DNA from: Ammonifex sp. | GTDB lineage: Bacteria; Bacillota; Desulfotomaculia; Desulfotomaculales; DYER01 | NCBI GenBank assembly: GCA_020725605.1 | Contig: DYER01000026.1 | Location: 1 to 57,743 of the forward strand | Direction: 5' to 3' | DNA length: 57,743 nt | Part shown: positions 41,613 to 49,851 of the stretch, piece after piece | How the letters are laid out: each line of letters opens with the position of its first letter | Numbering within the stretch: the stretch's first letter is position 1 | The notes under the pieces: model-generated | Databases searched by the model: none | Seen by the model: the letters and a program-made list of their open reading frames with translations, nothing else | Told to the model about the DNA's origin: nothing | Translations under genes and position numbers: made by a program

Positions 41613-43643
41613 GTGGCGAGACCCCTGGTTGTCGGGAACGGTTCCCTGGTGGTGGCCTTCGACGCCAATATGAACATGCGCGACCTGTACTACCCCTACG
41701 TGGGACAGGCCAACCACATTATGGGCAACAAGAACCGCCTGGGTGTGTGGGTCGAAGACCGCTTCTCGTGGTGCGAAGAAGAAAACTGGGAGAAGAAACT
41801 GACCTACCGCTCGGATAGCCTGGTAACGGACGTGGCCTTAAGCAACCGGGATCTGGAGCTGACCCTGCACCTGAACGACGCCGTATACCATCGGGACAAC
41901 GTTTTCCTGCGGCGGCTGGAAGTGGTGAATCTGTCGGAGCGCGAGCGTGAAGTGCGGTTATTCTTCACCCACGACTTCTCCATCGACGAAAGTGAGGTCG
42001 GGGATACCGCCTTCTACGAACCCTACTCCCATACGGTTTACCACTACAAAAGAAACCGGTACTTTTTGATCAACGGTCAGGCGCCGGAAGAGGGGCTATT
42101 CCAGCATGCCACGGGCAAAAAGCGCTTTCGCGGGGCCGAGGGGACCTGGCGGGACGCCGAGGACGGGGTTCTGAGCAACAATCCGGTGGACCAGGGCTCG
42201 GTGGACAGTACCGTCAGCCTGCGGGTGCGGCTGGCGCCGCGGGGTAGGGAGGTCCTTTACTACTGGATCGCGGTGGGCAGGAACTTCCAGCAGGTGAGGG
42301 ACCTCAACAGGATGGTTCTTTCCACCGGGCCCGGGGTGCTTCTGGAGCAGGTGGAAAACTACTGGCGCACCTGGGTGCGTCAGGCCCCGCCCCTTTTGAG
42401 CGGCCTGCCCGCCGAGGTGGCGGACCAGTACCGCCGGAGCCTCCTGCTGGCCCGGCTACACCTCGATCGTCGCGGGGCCGTGGTGGCTTCCGTAGACTCG
42501 GACATCATGGCCACCAATCGCGACCACTACTGTTACCTCTGGCCGCGGCAGGGAGCCTTCGTGGTACAGGCCTTCATCCGTGCCGGTTACGGGGCCCTGG
42601 CCGAGCCCTTCTTTGCCTTTTGTGCCGACGCCCTAACGGAGGAGGGCTACCTTCTGCACAAGTACAACCCGGATGGTACGGTCGGGTCCACCTGGCATCC
42701 CCGGCTCCTGGGGGGACGGCCCCAGTTGCCCATTCAGGAGGACGAGACCGCTCTGGTCCTGACCGTCCTGTGGGAATATTACAAACGCGGGGGCAATCTG
42801 GAATTCGTCCTGGACCACTACCCCACCCTGGTACGGCCGGCGGCCGAGTTCCTGTACCACTACTTCGACGAACAACTCGGCCTGCCCAGGCCTAGTTGGG
42901 ACCTGTGGGAGGAACGCTGCGGGATCTTCACCTTTACCGCCGCGGCGGTCCACGCCGGGTTGCGCGCCGCGGCCGCCATGGCCCACCTGGTGGGGGACAG
43001 GGAACGTGCCCGACGCTGGAACCGGCGGGTCGGCCATTTACAAAAGGGCATTACCCGCCAACTCTTCGACCCCGGTCAGGGGCGGTTCCTGCGCGGTCTG
43101 GTCTGGGACGCGCGGCGGGGGCACCTGACGCCCGACCCCACCCTGGAAAGCAGCGTCGCCGGTCTGGTACTCTTCGGGGTGTTGCCGGTGGACGACCCCC
43201 GGGTGGTGGCCACCATGAGGGCGGTGGAGCAGGGACTCTGGGTCAGGACCGAGACGGGCGGCATTGCCCGCTACGCCGGGGACTGCTATTTCCGGTGCGC
43301 GGTGGATCAGTTCAACGTTCCGGGGAATCCGTGGTTCGTAACCACCATGTGGCTGGCCGAGTGGCACCTCGCCGCCGCCACCACGCCGGAGGAACTGGAA
43401 CGGGCCGCGCGGCTTTTGCGCTGGGCCGCGGGCAACAGCCTGGGCACCGGAGTGATGCCCGAGCAGATGGATCCCTATAGCGGGGGGCCCCTCTCCGTGG
43501 CCCCGCTGGCCTGGTCCCACGCGGCCTTCGTCAAGGCGGTTCTGGACTATGAGGAAAGGTACCACCAGTTGCATGCCAAGGGCGAGGCCGTGCCGCTGGC
43601 GAGGGAGGAGGCACCCGCCGGACCCAGCTGGCGCTGGTGGTGA
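41613..43643 (+). CDS. GH15-family glucoamylase-like glycosidase
   Basis: 676-residue glycosidase. N-terminal beta-sandwich (about 1-250, RPLVVGNGSLVVAFDANMNMRDLYYPYVG), then an (alpha/alpha)6 barrel with RDHYCYLWPRQGAFVVQAF (substrate-site Trp-Pro-Arg), QEDETALVL and the later EQMDP, fitting the paired catalytic glutamates of GH15. It probably releases glucose from alpha-1,4/1,6-glucan made or remodelled by the preceding fusion protein. No signal peptide, so intracellular. GTG start with TAGGAGG nine bases upstream, 48 bases after the fusion gene. Confidence 0.9.
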   Translation: MARPLVVGNGSLVVAFDANMNMRDLYYPYVGQANHIMGNKNRLGVWVEDRFSWCEEENWEKKLTYRSDSLVTDVALSNRDLELTLHLNDAVYHRDNVFLRRLEVVNLSEREREVRLFFTHDFSIDESEVGDTAFYEPYSHTVYHYKRNRYFLINGQAPEEGLFQHATGKKRFRGAEGTWRDAEDGVLSNNPVDQGSVDSTVSLRVRLAPRGREVLYYWIAVGRNFQQVRDLNRMVLSTGPGVLLEQVENYWRTWVRQAPPLLSGLPAEVADQYRRSLLLARLHLDRRGAVVASVDSDIMATNRDHYCYLWPRQGAFVVQAFIRAGYGALAEPFFAFCADALTEEGYLLHKYNPDGTVGSTWHPRLLGGRPQLPIQEDETALVLTVLWEYYKRGGNLEFVLDHYPTLVRPAAEFLYHYFDEQLGLPRPSWDLWEERCGIFTFTAAAVHAGLRAAAAMAHLVGDRERARRWNRRVGHLQKGITRQLFDPGQGRFLRGLVWDARRGHLTPDPTLESSVAGLVLFGVLPVDDPRVVATMRAVEQGLWVRTETGGIARYAGDCYFRCAVDQFNVPGNPWFVTTMWLAEWHLAAATTPEELERAARLLRWAAGNSLGTGVMPEQMDPYSGGPLSVAPLAWSHAAFVKAVLDYEERYHQLHAKGEAVPLAREEAPAGPSWRWW

Positions 43644-43705
43644 GCGGGCCCGGCGGCCCTACCGACACCTTTTTATATGGCGGTGTACCAAGGGGGGTCT
43701 TCATT

Positions 43706-44794
43706 GTGCTGACGTCTCTGGGTGGCCTGGCCACCGGAATCGGAAGTCTGCCCGGGGAGGACCCGCAGGCCGCGGTGGAACTGGTCCTCCGGTACTTCCG
43801 CGAAATTCCCCACTGGCCCCAGCTGCCCCGCCGGGGGCCGGTGGAGCATTTCGTGTACCAGTTTCTTTACCCGCTCTTTCGGCTCGGATTGCTGGCGGAA
43901 GAGGGGGGCCGGGTGTACTTGGCCACCCGGCGGCCCGACTGGGCCGAGCGCCTCACGGAATTCTACTCGGCCTATCTGGCCCTGGAAGGGGGCGAGGAGG
44001 CGGCGCTGGATTTCTTCGCGGTCCCGCCGGAGGCGGCCGCGGGCCTTTACGCCTTCGTGCAGGCGGCTGCGGGCGGCGACTTCTGGCTCGTCAAGGGTCA
44101 GGTAGCTGGTCCCCTTACCGTGGGCCTGAATGTCAGGGATGCCGACGGGCGGGTGGCCTACTACCGGGACGAGCTCCGCGAGCTCCTGGTCCACGCCCTG
44201 GTGGGCCACGCGCGGTGGCAGGTGCGGTTGCTTTCGCGCCTGGGCCGGCCGGTGCTCCTCTTCGTGGACGAGCCCGGTGTTGGCGTCTACGGCCAGTTCG
44301 GATACATCACCATTACCCGGGAGCGCATCGTAGAGGACCTGAGCGCGGTCCTCGGGGGCATCAGAGGCCAGGGCGGGCACAGCGGGGTGCACTCCTGCGC
44401 GGCCTGCGACTGGTCCCTGGTTTTCGAGGTCGGGCCGGACGTGGTGAGCGTGGACGCTTACGGCTTTTTCAAATCGCTCCTCCCCTACGTCACCCAACTG
44501 GGCGACTTTTTGCGGAGGGGCGGGGTGGTGGCCTGGGGCATCGTGCCCACGGCGGAAAGCGTGCTGGGGGAAAGCGTGGCCACGCTGCTCGCCCGCCTCC
44601 GGGACCAGTGGAGGGAACTGGCCGCGCGCGGGATACCCTTGACCCTCTTGCGGCGTCAGGCCCTCATCACCCCGGCCTGCGGGACCGGCCTCTTGGAACC
44701 AGCCCTGGCCGAGAATATCTACCGCCTCACGGCCGGGGTGGCCCGGGCCGTCAGGGCGGAACAGGAGCACGGAGGCGAGGACCATGCCCGTTGA
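43706..44794 (+). CDS. MetE C-terminal-like (core-MetE/UROD fold) methyltransferase
   Basis: 362-residue TIM-barrel protein of the MetE/UROD superfamily (COG0620-type), opening SLGGLATGIGSLPGEDPQAAVELVLRYF with IPHWPQLPRRG, typical for this group. Zinc ligands of MetE have counterparts: GVHSCAACDW (His, Cys) and the late ITPACG (Cys). It is too short for full MetE, which also has an N-terminal half. It may transfer methyl groups from a corrinoid or other donor to a thiol, as short core-MetE proteins do; the substrate is not known. GTG with AGGGGGGT upstream. The PHP gene overlaps its 3' end by 11 bases. Confidence 0.75.
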   Translation: MLTSLGGLATGIGSLPGEDPQAAVELVLRYFREIPHWPQLPRRGPVEHFVYQFLYPLFRLGLLAEEGGRVYLATRRPDWAERLTEFYSAYLALEGGEEAALDFFAVPPEAAAGLYAFVQAAAGGDFWLVKGQVAGPLTVGLNVRDADGRVAYYRDELRELLVHALVGHARWQVRLLSRLGRPVLLFVDEPGVGVYGQFGYITITRERIVEDLSAVLGGIRGQGGHSGVHSCAACDWSLVFEVGPDVVSVDAYGFFKSLLPYVTQLGDFLRRGGVVAWGIVPTAESVLGESVATLLARLRDQWRELAARGIPLTLLRRQALITPACGTGLLEPALAENIYRLTAGVARAVRAEQEHGGEDHAR

Positions 44795-45587
44795 CTACCA
44801 CTGTCACACGGCCCGCTGCGGCCACGCGCAGGGGACCGTGGAGGAATACCTGCGCCGGGCGCGGGCCCTGGGCCTGGAAGAGGTGGGGTTTGCCGATCAC
44901 CTGCCCCAGTACTTCCTGCCGCCCGGGAGGCGCGACCCGGGTCTGGCCATGGCCGAGGAGGAACTGGCCGACTACGTGGCCGAGGTGCTGGCCGCGGCCG
45001 CGGCGGGTCCCGGCCCCGCCGTGCGGCTCGGGTGCGAGGCCGATTACGTGCCGGGGCGCGAGGCGGACCTGGCGGCGTTCCTGCGGGCCCACCCCTTCGA
45101 TTACGTCCTGGGCTCGGTGCACTACCTGGACGGGTGGGGCTTCGACAACCCCGCCCACCGGAACGGCTATGCCACCCGGGACCGGGGAGAGCTGATCGTC
45201 ACGTACTTTCGCCTGGTGCAGCGGGCGGCCACAAGCGGGCTTTTCGACGTCCTGGCCCACCCGGACCTGATTAAGAAGTTCGGCCCGCGGTTGCCGCCGG
45301 GCCTTACGTCCCTCTACGAGGAGACGGTGCGGGCCATAAAGAAGGCCGACGTATGCGTGGAGGTGAACACGGCGGGCCTGAGGCATCCCGTGCAGGAGAT
45401 ATACCCCACCGAGGAATTCCTGAGGCTGTGCCGGGCCCACCGCGTGCCGGTGTGCCTGGGTTCGGACGCCCACCGCCCGGCGGACGTAGGGGCCGGCCTG
45501 GAGCAGGCCGTGGCCCTGCTCCGCGAGGTGGGGTACCGGGAGATAGCCCTTTTCCGGGGGCGCCGGAGGATCCTGAGGGAACTGTAA
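44784..45587 (+). CDS. hisJ: PHP-domain histidinol-phosphatase
   Basis: Probable histidinol-phosphate phosphatase of the PHP type, the penultimate-but-one step of histidine synthesis. 267 residues with the PHP metal motifs: DYHCHTARCGHA (first histidines), GFADHLP, GCEADYV, GSVHYLDGWGFD, LAHPDLIKKFG and GSDAHRP. The HisK/HisJ branch is indicated by the length and the GSVHYLDGW segment. ATG 44784 lies inside the end of the MetE-like gene behind GAGGCGAGGA, so translation is coupled. hisG lies far away in this window, so his genes are scattered. A terminator follows. Confidence 0.87.
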   Translation: MPVDYHCHTARCGHAQGTVEEYLRRARALGLEEVGFADHLPQYFLPPGRRDPGLAMAEEELADYVAEVLAAAAAGPGPAVRLGCEADYVPGREADLAAFLRAHPFDYVLGSVHYLDGWGFDNPAHRNGYATRDRGELIVTYFRLVQRAATSGLFDVLAHPDLIKKFGPRLPPGLTSLYEETVRAIKKADVCVEVNTAGLRHPVQEIYPTEEFLRLCRAHRVPVCLGSDAHRPADVGAGLEQAVALLREVGYREIALFRGRRRILREL

Positions 45588-45607
45588 CGCGCCGCGGGTG
45601 CGATATG

Positions 45608-45630
45608 AGCCGGCAAGGGCCGGCTTTTTT
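45608..45630 (+). terminator. Strong Rho-independent terminator after hisJ
   Basis: AGCCGGC (45608-45614), loop AAGG, GCCGGCT (45619-45625), then a T-run to 45630. It isolates the dcw cluster from upstream transcription. Confidence 0.88.
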
Positions 45631-45683
45631 ATTTGGGATTTTATTTGGGACCGGCAGGAACTTTCCCCGCCGGGTCGAATAAG

Positions 45684-45708
45684 TGGGGACAAGTGGTGGA
45701 AAGTGGGT
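45684..45708. promoter_or_regulatory. MraZ operator (three TGGGN-type repeats, 10-bp period)
   Basis: TGGGG (45684-45688), TGGTG (45694-45698) and TGGGT (45704-45708) recur at exactly ten bases, the known MraZ recognition pattern TGGGN-N5 repeated; the middle repeat has one mismatch. It ends 27 bases before the mraZ start, so autoregulation of the dcw cluster is likely. A further TGGGC at 45725-45729 is out of phase and overlaps the mraZ ribosome site. Confidence 0.82.
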
Positions 45709-45734
45709 AAACCGGGCCGGAAGGTGGGCCGGAA

Positions 45735-46163
45735 GTGTTTACGAGCGAGTATGTGCACACCCTGGACGCCAAGGGACGGCTTTTCATTCCGGCCCGGCTG
45801 CGGGAAGGCCTGGGTGCCAGATTTGTTCTTACCAAGGGGCTGGACCGCTGCCTTTTCGCCTACCCCCCCGCGGAATGGGAAGCCCTGGGGCAGAAGTTTC
45901 GGGACCTGCCCTTTGCCCGGGCCGACGTGCGGGCCTTCGCGCGCCTGTTTTTTTCCGGGGCCTGCGAATGCGAGTGCGACCGCCAGGGGAGAATTCTGAT
46001 CCCGGCCTATCTCCGCGAGTACGCCGGCCTCGCCAGGGAAGCCGTAATCCTGGGCGTGGCGTCCCGGGTGGAGATCTGGGCCCGGGATGAATGGGAGCGT
46101 TACCGGGCCCGGGCCACGGCGGCCTACGAAGAGGTGGCCGAAAAACTTGTAGACCTTTTCTAA
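45735..46163 (+). CDS. mraZ: Transcriptional regulator MraZ
   Basis: AbrB-like DNA-binding protein that forms a ring and represses the dcw cluster. 142 residues with the two swapped-hairpin repeats: EYVHTLDAKGRLFIPARLREGL and CECDRQGRILIPAYLREYAGL, both containing the D-x-K/Q-G-R-x-x-I-P core. GTG start with AAGGTGG seven bases upstream. First gene of the cluster, preceded by a matching operator with 10-base repeats. rsmH starts 15 bases after the stop. Confidence 0.96.
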   Translation: MFTSEYVHTLDAKGRLFIPARLREGLGARFVLTKGLDRCLFAYPPAEWEALGQKFRDLPFARADVRAFARLFFSGACECECDRQGRILIPAYLREYAGLAREAVILGVASRVEIWARDEWERYRARATAAYEEVAEKLVDLF

Positions 46164-46178
46164 GCGGTGGGGAGCGCC

Positions 46179-47126
46179 TTGTACCATCAGCCGGTGATGG
46201 TGGCCGAGGTACTGGCCGGCCTCGGTTTGAGGCCCGGCGGCACCTACGTGGACTGTACCGTGGGCGGGGGCGGGCACGGCTACGCGCTCCTGGAGCGCCT
46301 GGAGGGGCGGGCCCGTCTCATCGGCATCGACCGCGACCCCGAGGCCATAGCGGCGGCCCGAGAGCGGCTGGCACCCTTCGGCGACCGGGTGGTGCTGGTG
46401 AGGGGCGAATTCAGTGCCTTGCCCGACATCCTCAGGGAGCTGGGTGTGCCCGGGGCGGACGGCGTCCTCTTTGACCTGGGGCCCTCCGCCCATCAGCTCA
46501 CCACACCCCGCCGGGGTTTCAGTTACCAGGAGGACGGCCCGCTGGACATGCGCATGGACCCGGAGCAGGAGCTGACGGCGGCCAAGCTGGTTAACATACT
46601 CTCGGAGCACGAACTGGCGGACCTGATCCGCCGGTACGGCGAGGAAAAGTGGGCCACCCGCATCGCCCACCACATCGTGGAGGCACGACGCCGGCGGCCG
46701 ATAACCCGGACCCTGGAACTCGCCGAAATAGTAAGAAAGGCCATTCCCGCCGCGGCCCGCCGGCGTGGCCCGCACCCGGCGCGGCGCACCTTCATGGCCC
46801 TGCGGGTGGCGGTGAACCGGGAACTGGAGGTGCTGGATAAGAGCCTGAGGGACGCGGCCCGCATTTTACGTCCGGGCGGCCGCCTGTGCGTCCTCGCCTA
46901 CCACTCCCTGGAGGACCGCGTCGTTAAGAACGTGTTTCGCGCCCTGGCCGGGACCTGTACCTGCCCGCCGCGCGCGCCCAAGTGCCTTTGCCGCCCCGTT
47001 GCGATATTGAAAATTGTCACCCCGCATCCCTTGCGGCCTTCCGCGGCCGAGGTGGAGGCCAATCCCGCGGCCCGCAGTGCCCGCCTGCGCGTGGCCGAAC
47101 GCTGTCCGCCGGGCGAGCCGTACTAA
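46179..47126 (+). CDS. rsmH: 16S rRNA m4C1402 methyltransferase RsmH
   Basis: Methylates N4 of C1402 in 16S rRNA. 315 residues: begins [17 protein letters not shown]-binding motif [29 protein letters not shown], and the inserted helical domain with [15 protein letters not shown], then [18 protein letters not shown] and [16 protein letters not shown] 46179 starts at the usual family position and has GGGGAG upstream; GTG 46167 is the alternative. Second gene of the dcw cluster. Confidence 0.96.
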   Translation: MYHQPVMVAEVLAGLGLRPGGTYVDCTVGGGGHGYALLERLEGRARLIGIDRDPEAIAAARERLAPFGDRVVLVRGEFSALPDILRELGVPGADGVLFDLGPSAHQLTTPRRGFSYQEDGPLDMRMDPEQELTAAKLVNILSEHELADLIRRYGEEKWATRIAHHIVEARRRRPITRTLELAEIVRKAIPAAARRRGPHPARRTFMALRVAVNRELEVLDKSLRDAARILRPGGRLCVLAYHSLEDRVVKNVFRALAGTCTCPPRAPKCLCRPVAILKIVTPHPLRPSAAEVEANPAARSARLRVAERCPPGEPY

Positions 47127-47149
47127 AACGAGGGGGAGGTGCGTAGAAC

Positions 47150-47641
47150 TTGATCGTAGCGCAAGAAAAGCGCATCCACAGGGTCGACGTCCCGGAACCC
47201 CGGATTTGGGCGCGGCGCGCCAGAGCCTGGCAGGAGGATAAACTGGTGCTGACGGGACTGGTTTTCCTGGCCTTCGTCCTGGGGCTTCTGCTGGTGTTTT
47301 ACTATTCCCAGGTATCCGTGGTGGGCAAACAATTGACCGACCTGAAGAAAGAACTGGTGGCCCTGAGGTCCGAGAGCGAATATCTCGAGGCCACCATCCG
47401 CGGCTACTCTTCCCTCGGGCGCGTGGAACAGCTGGCGCGGGACCACCTGGGCATGGTGGAGCCGACCAGAAAGGAAGTACTGGCCCTGACCCTGCCTCCG
47501 GCGGGCCCGCAGGAGACCGGGGCTTACCGGGAAGACAACCGTACGCCGGAGCCCAACGCCATCATCGCGGCCTTCACGGCCCTGATCGATCACATGGGAC
47601 AGAGACTGAAATCCACGGTGGCGGCCGGAACCGGGGTATAG
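47150..47641 (+). CDS. ftsL: Cell division protein FtsL
   Basis: Bitopic divisome protein that pairs with DivIC/FtsB. 163 residues: basic cytoplasmic N-terminus (about 1-30), one membrane helix (about 33-52, LVLTGLVFLAFVLGLLLVFYY), then a coiled coil (VGKQLTDLKKELVALRSESEYLEATI) with the family's RVEQLARDHLGMVEP end. TTG start behind GGGGGAGGTG eight bases upstream. The tail after residue 115 is Pro/Thr-rich and non-conserved. Position between rsmH and the PBP gene is standard. Sequence divergence is normal for FtsL. Confidence 0.88.
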   Translation: MIVAQEKRIHRVDVPEPRIWARRARAWQEDKLVLTGLVFLAFVLGLLLVFYYSQVSVVGKQLTDLKKELVALRSESEYLEATIRGYSSLGRVEQLARDHLGMVEPTRKEVLALTLPPAGPQETGAYREDNRTPEPNAIIAAFTALIDHMGQRLKSTVAAGTGV

Positions 47642-47648
47642 GAGAACC

Positions 47649-49799
47649 ATGCCAACCACCAGCATCGTGGTGCGCAAGAGGGTGGCTGGACTTTTCCTGC
47701 TGACGGTGGTGGCCTTTTTTTTGCTCGCCGGGCGCCTGGCATGGCTCCAGCTGGTTAAGGGAGAGGAACTGCGGCGGCGCGCGCTGGAAGCCCGCATGCG
47801 GGACGTGCCGGTGGAGGCCCGGCGGGGAACGATCTGCGACCGCCATGGACGGGAACTGGCCGTCAGCGTCAGCGTGGAATCCTGCTACGCTTTTCCGCCC
47901 CAGGTCAAAAAGCCGAAGGAAACGGCCGCCCGCCTGGCACCCCTGCTGAAAATGGACGAGGCCAGACTGGAGGCCCTCTTAACACAGCAGCAGGCCTTTG
48001 TGTGGCTGAAGCGCAAGCTCGAGCCCGAGGTGACCAGAGAGATTAAGGCATTGAGGCTGCCCGGTATCGGTTTTGTGGAGGAGAGCCGGCGCTTCTACCC
48101 TCAGCACACCCTCGCGGCCCACGTGCTGGGCTACGTGGGAATCGATAATCAGGGGCTGGGGGGTGTGGAGTACGCCCTGGAGAAGGAACTTCAGGGGGAA
48201 CGGGGACGCATCGTCATCGAGCACGACGCCCTGGGCCGGGCCGTTCCGGATGCCCTCCACTACTACATACCGGCCCAGCAGGGGCACGACGTCCTGCTGA
48301 CCATAGACCAGACCGTGCAGTACTTCGTGGAACGGGAACTGGATAAAATTGTGGCTACCTACCAGCCCCGGTACGCCGTCATAATAGTGATGGACCCGCG
48401 CACGGGCGAGATTCTGGGTATGGGCAGTCGCCCCACCTTCGACCCGGCGCAGTACCAGGAGGTGGCGAGCGAGGTCCGGGACCGGAACCCGGCGGTGTGG
48501 TACAACTATGAGCCCGGATCCACCTTTAAGATCGTTACCCTGGCCGCGGCCCTCGAGGAGCATGTGGTGAACGAGAACTCCCGGTTTTTCGATCCCGGGT
48601 ACATAAAGGTGGCGGACCGCTGGATCCGCTGCTGGTACGACGGCGGGCACGGCAGCCAGACCCTGGCCGAGGTGGTACAGAACTCCTGCAATCCGGGCTT
48701 CATACAGATCGCCCTGGACCTGGGCCGGGAACGCTTCTACAAGTACGTGCGCGCCTTCGGTTTCGGCCATCCCACCGGGGTGGGACTGCCCGGCGAGGCC
48801 GAGGGACTGCTGATTCCCGAAGAGAAGGCCACCAACCTCAACGTGGCCACCATGGCCATCGGGCAGTCCATCGCCGTAACGCCCCTGCAATTGCTCTCGG
48901 CTGTGGCGGCCGTGGCCAACGGCGGAGTCCTGATGAGGCCCCAGATCGTGAAGGTCATCCGAAGCCGGGACGGAAAGGTATTGCATGAATCCCGCCCGGA
49001 GGCGGTGCGCCAGGTCGTCTCCCGGGAAACCGCACGGCAGGTAACGGCCTTACTGGAAAGTGTGATCACGAAGGGTACGGGCCGCAACGCTTTTCTCGAG
49101 ACTTACCGTGCCGCGGGCAAGACCGGTACCGCGCAAGTTGTTGGCGCGGGCGGAGGCTACGTCCAGGGCAAGTACGTTTCGTCGTTTGTGGGCTTCGCCC
49201 CGGTTCAGGATCCCCGGGTGGCCATCTTGGTCGTGGTGGCCGAACCGCAGGGGGGCGTTTACTACGGGAGTATTGTGGCGGCTCCGGCCTTCAAGGCCGT
49301 GGCCCGCGACGTCCTGCGTTACCTGGGCGTGCCCGAGGAGGTGGGCCTGGAGCGGCCGCGGCAGGTGTGGCCTCCCCCGGAGGTCCGGGAAGAGGTGGAG
49401 GTTCCCCACGTGGTTAACATGACGCCGGAGGAAGCCCGGCGGCTGCTGGCCCAGGCGGGTCTCGGTGTACGGGTGCGCGGGGAGGGCAACGTGGTTTCCC
49501 TTCAGATGCCGGTGGGAGGGGTGAAGGTGCTCAAGGGTACGGCCGTGGTACTGGAGTTGGGGCCGCGGGCCCGGGATGGTGCCGGCGAAGTTACCTTGCC
49601 CGACCTCACGGGCCTGAGTATGAAGGAAGTGGGGCGGCTGCTGGAGCAAATGCAATTGCAGCTCGAGGCCGAGGGTAGCGGGGTGGCGGTCAGACAGAGC
49701 ATCCCGCCGGGTCAGCGGGTACCACGGGGGACCACCGTACACGTGGAATTCGCTCCGCCCTCGGCGCAGGATACCCTGGCCAGTCCTTTGCGGGATTGA
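47649..49799 (+). CDS. Class B penicillin-binding protein with PASTA domains (FtsI/SpoVD type)
   Basis: Peptidoglycan transpeptidase for septum or spore cortex synthesis. 716 residues: N-terminal anchor (about 10-30), dimerisation domain (RDVPVEARRGTICDRHGRELAVS), transpeptidase domain with STFK (Ser291, Lys294), SCN and KTGTA, and two C-terminal PASTA domains (about 580-640 and 645-705, VPHVVNMTPEEARRLL and LPDLTGLSMKEVGRLL). The dcw place suits FtsI; two PASTA repeats and the organism's sporulation genes leave SpoVD equally possible, and one protein may do both. ATG start seven bases after ftsL. Confidence 0.93.
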   Translation: MPTTSIVVRKRVAGLFLLTVVAFFLLAGRLAWLQLVKGEELRRRALEARMRDVPVEARRGTICDRHGRELAVSVSVESCYAFPPQVKKPKETAARLAPLLKMDEARLEALLTQQQAFVWLKRKLEPEVTREIKALRLPGIGFVEESRRFYPQHTLAAHVLGYVGIDNQGLGGVEYALEKELQGERGRIVIEHDALGRAVPDALHYYIPAQQGHDVLLTIDQTVQYFVERELDKIVATYQPRYAVIIVMDPRTGEILGMGSRPTFDPAQYQEVASEVRDRNPAVWYNYEPGSTFKIVTLAAALEEHVVNENSRFFDPGYIKVADRWIRCWYDGGHGSQTLAEVVQNSCNPGFIQIALDLGRERFYKYVRAFGFGHPTGVGLPGEAEGLLIPEEKATNLNVATMAIGQSIAVTPLQLLSAVAAVANGGVLMRPQIVKVIRSRDGKVLHESRPEAVRQVVSRETARQVTALLESVITKGTGRNAFLETYRAAGKTGTAQVVGAGGGYVQGKYVSSFVGFAPVQDPRVAILVVVAEPQGGVYYGSIVAAPAFKAVARDVLRYLGVPEEVGLERPRQVWPPPEVREEVEVPHVVNMTPEEARRLLAQAGLGVRVRGEGNVVSLQMPVGGVKVLKGTAVVLELGPRARDGAGEVTLPDLTGLSMKEVGRLLEQMQLQLEAEGSGVAVRQSIPPGQRVPRGTTVHVEFAPPSAQDTLASPLRD

Positions 49800-49851
49800 T
49801 GTGGAAGCAGGTTCCTCGCACGGGATATAATAGTAAAGGGGTTTGCCCGAG

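Noticed and set aside
44751..46775. 674-codon minus-strand frame across hisJ, mraZ and rsmH
   Set aside because: Runs through a strong terminator and three conserved plus-strand genes; no recognisable protein features.
49826..49831. Perfect TATAAT just before murE
   Set aside because: No acceptable -35 at 16-18 bases upstream, and the transcript start would fall on the murE ribosome site; not listed as a promoter.
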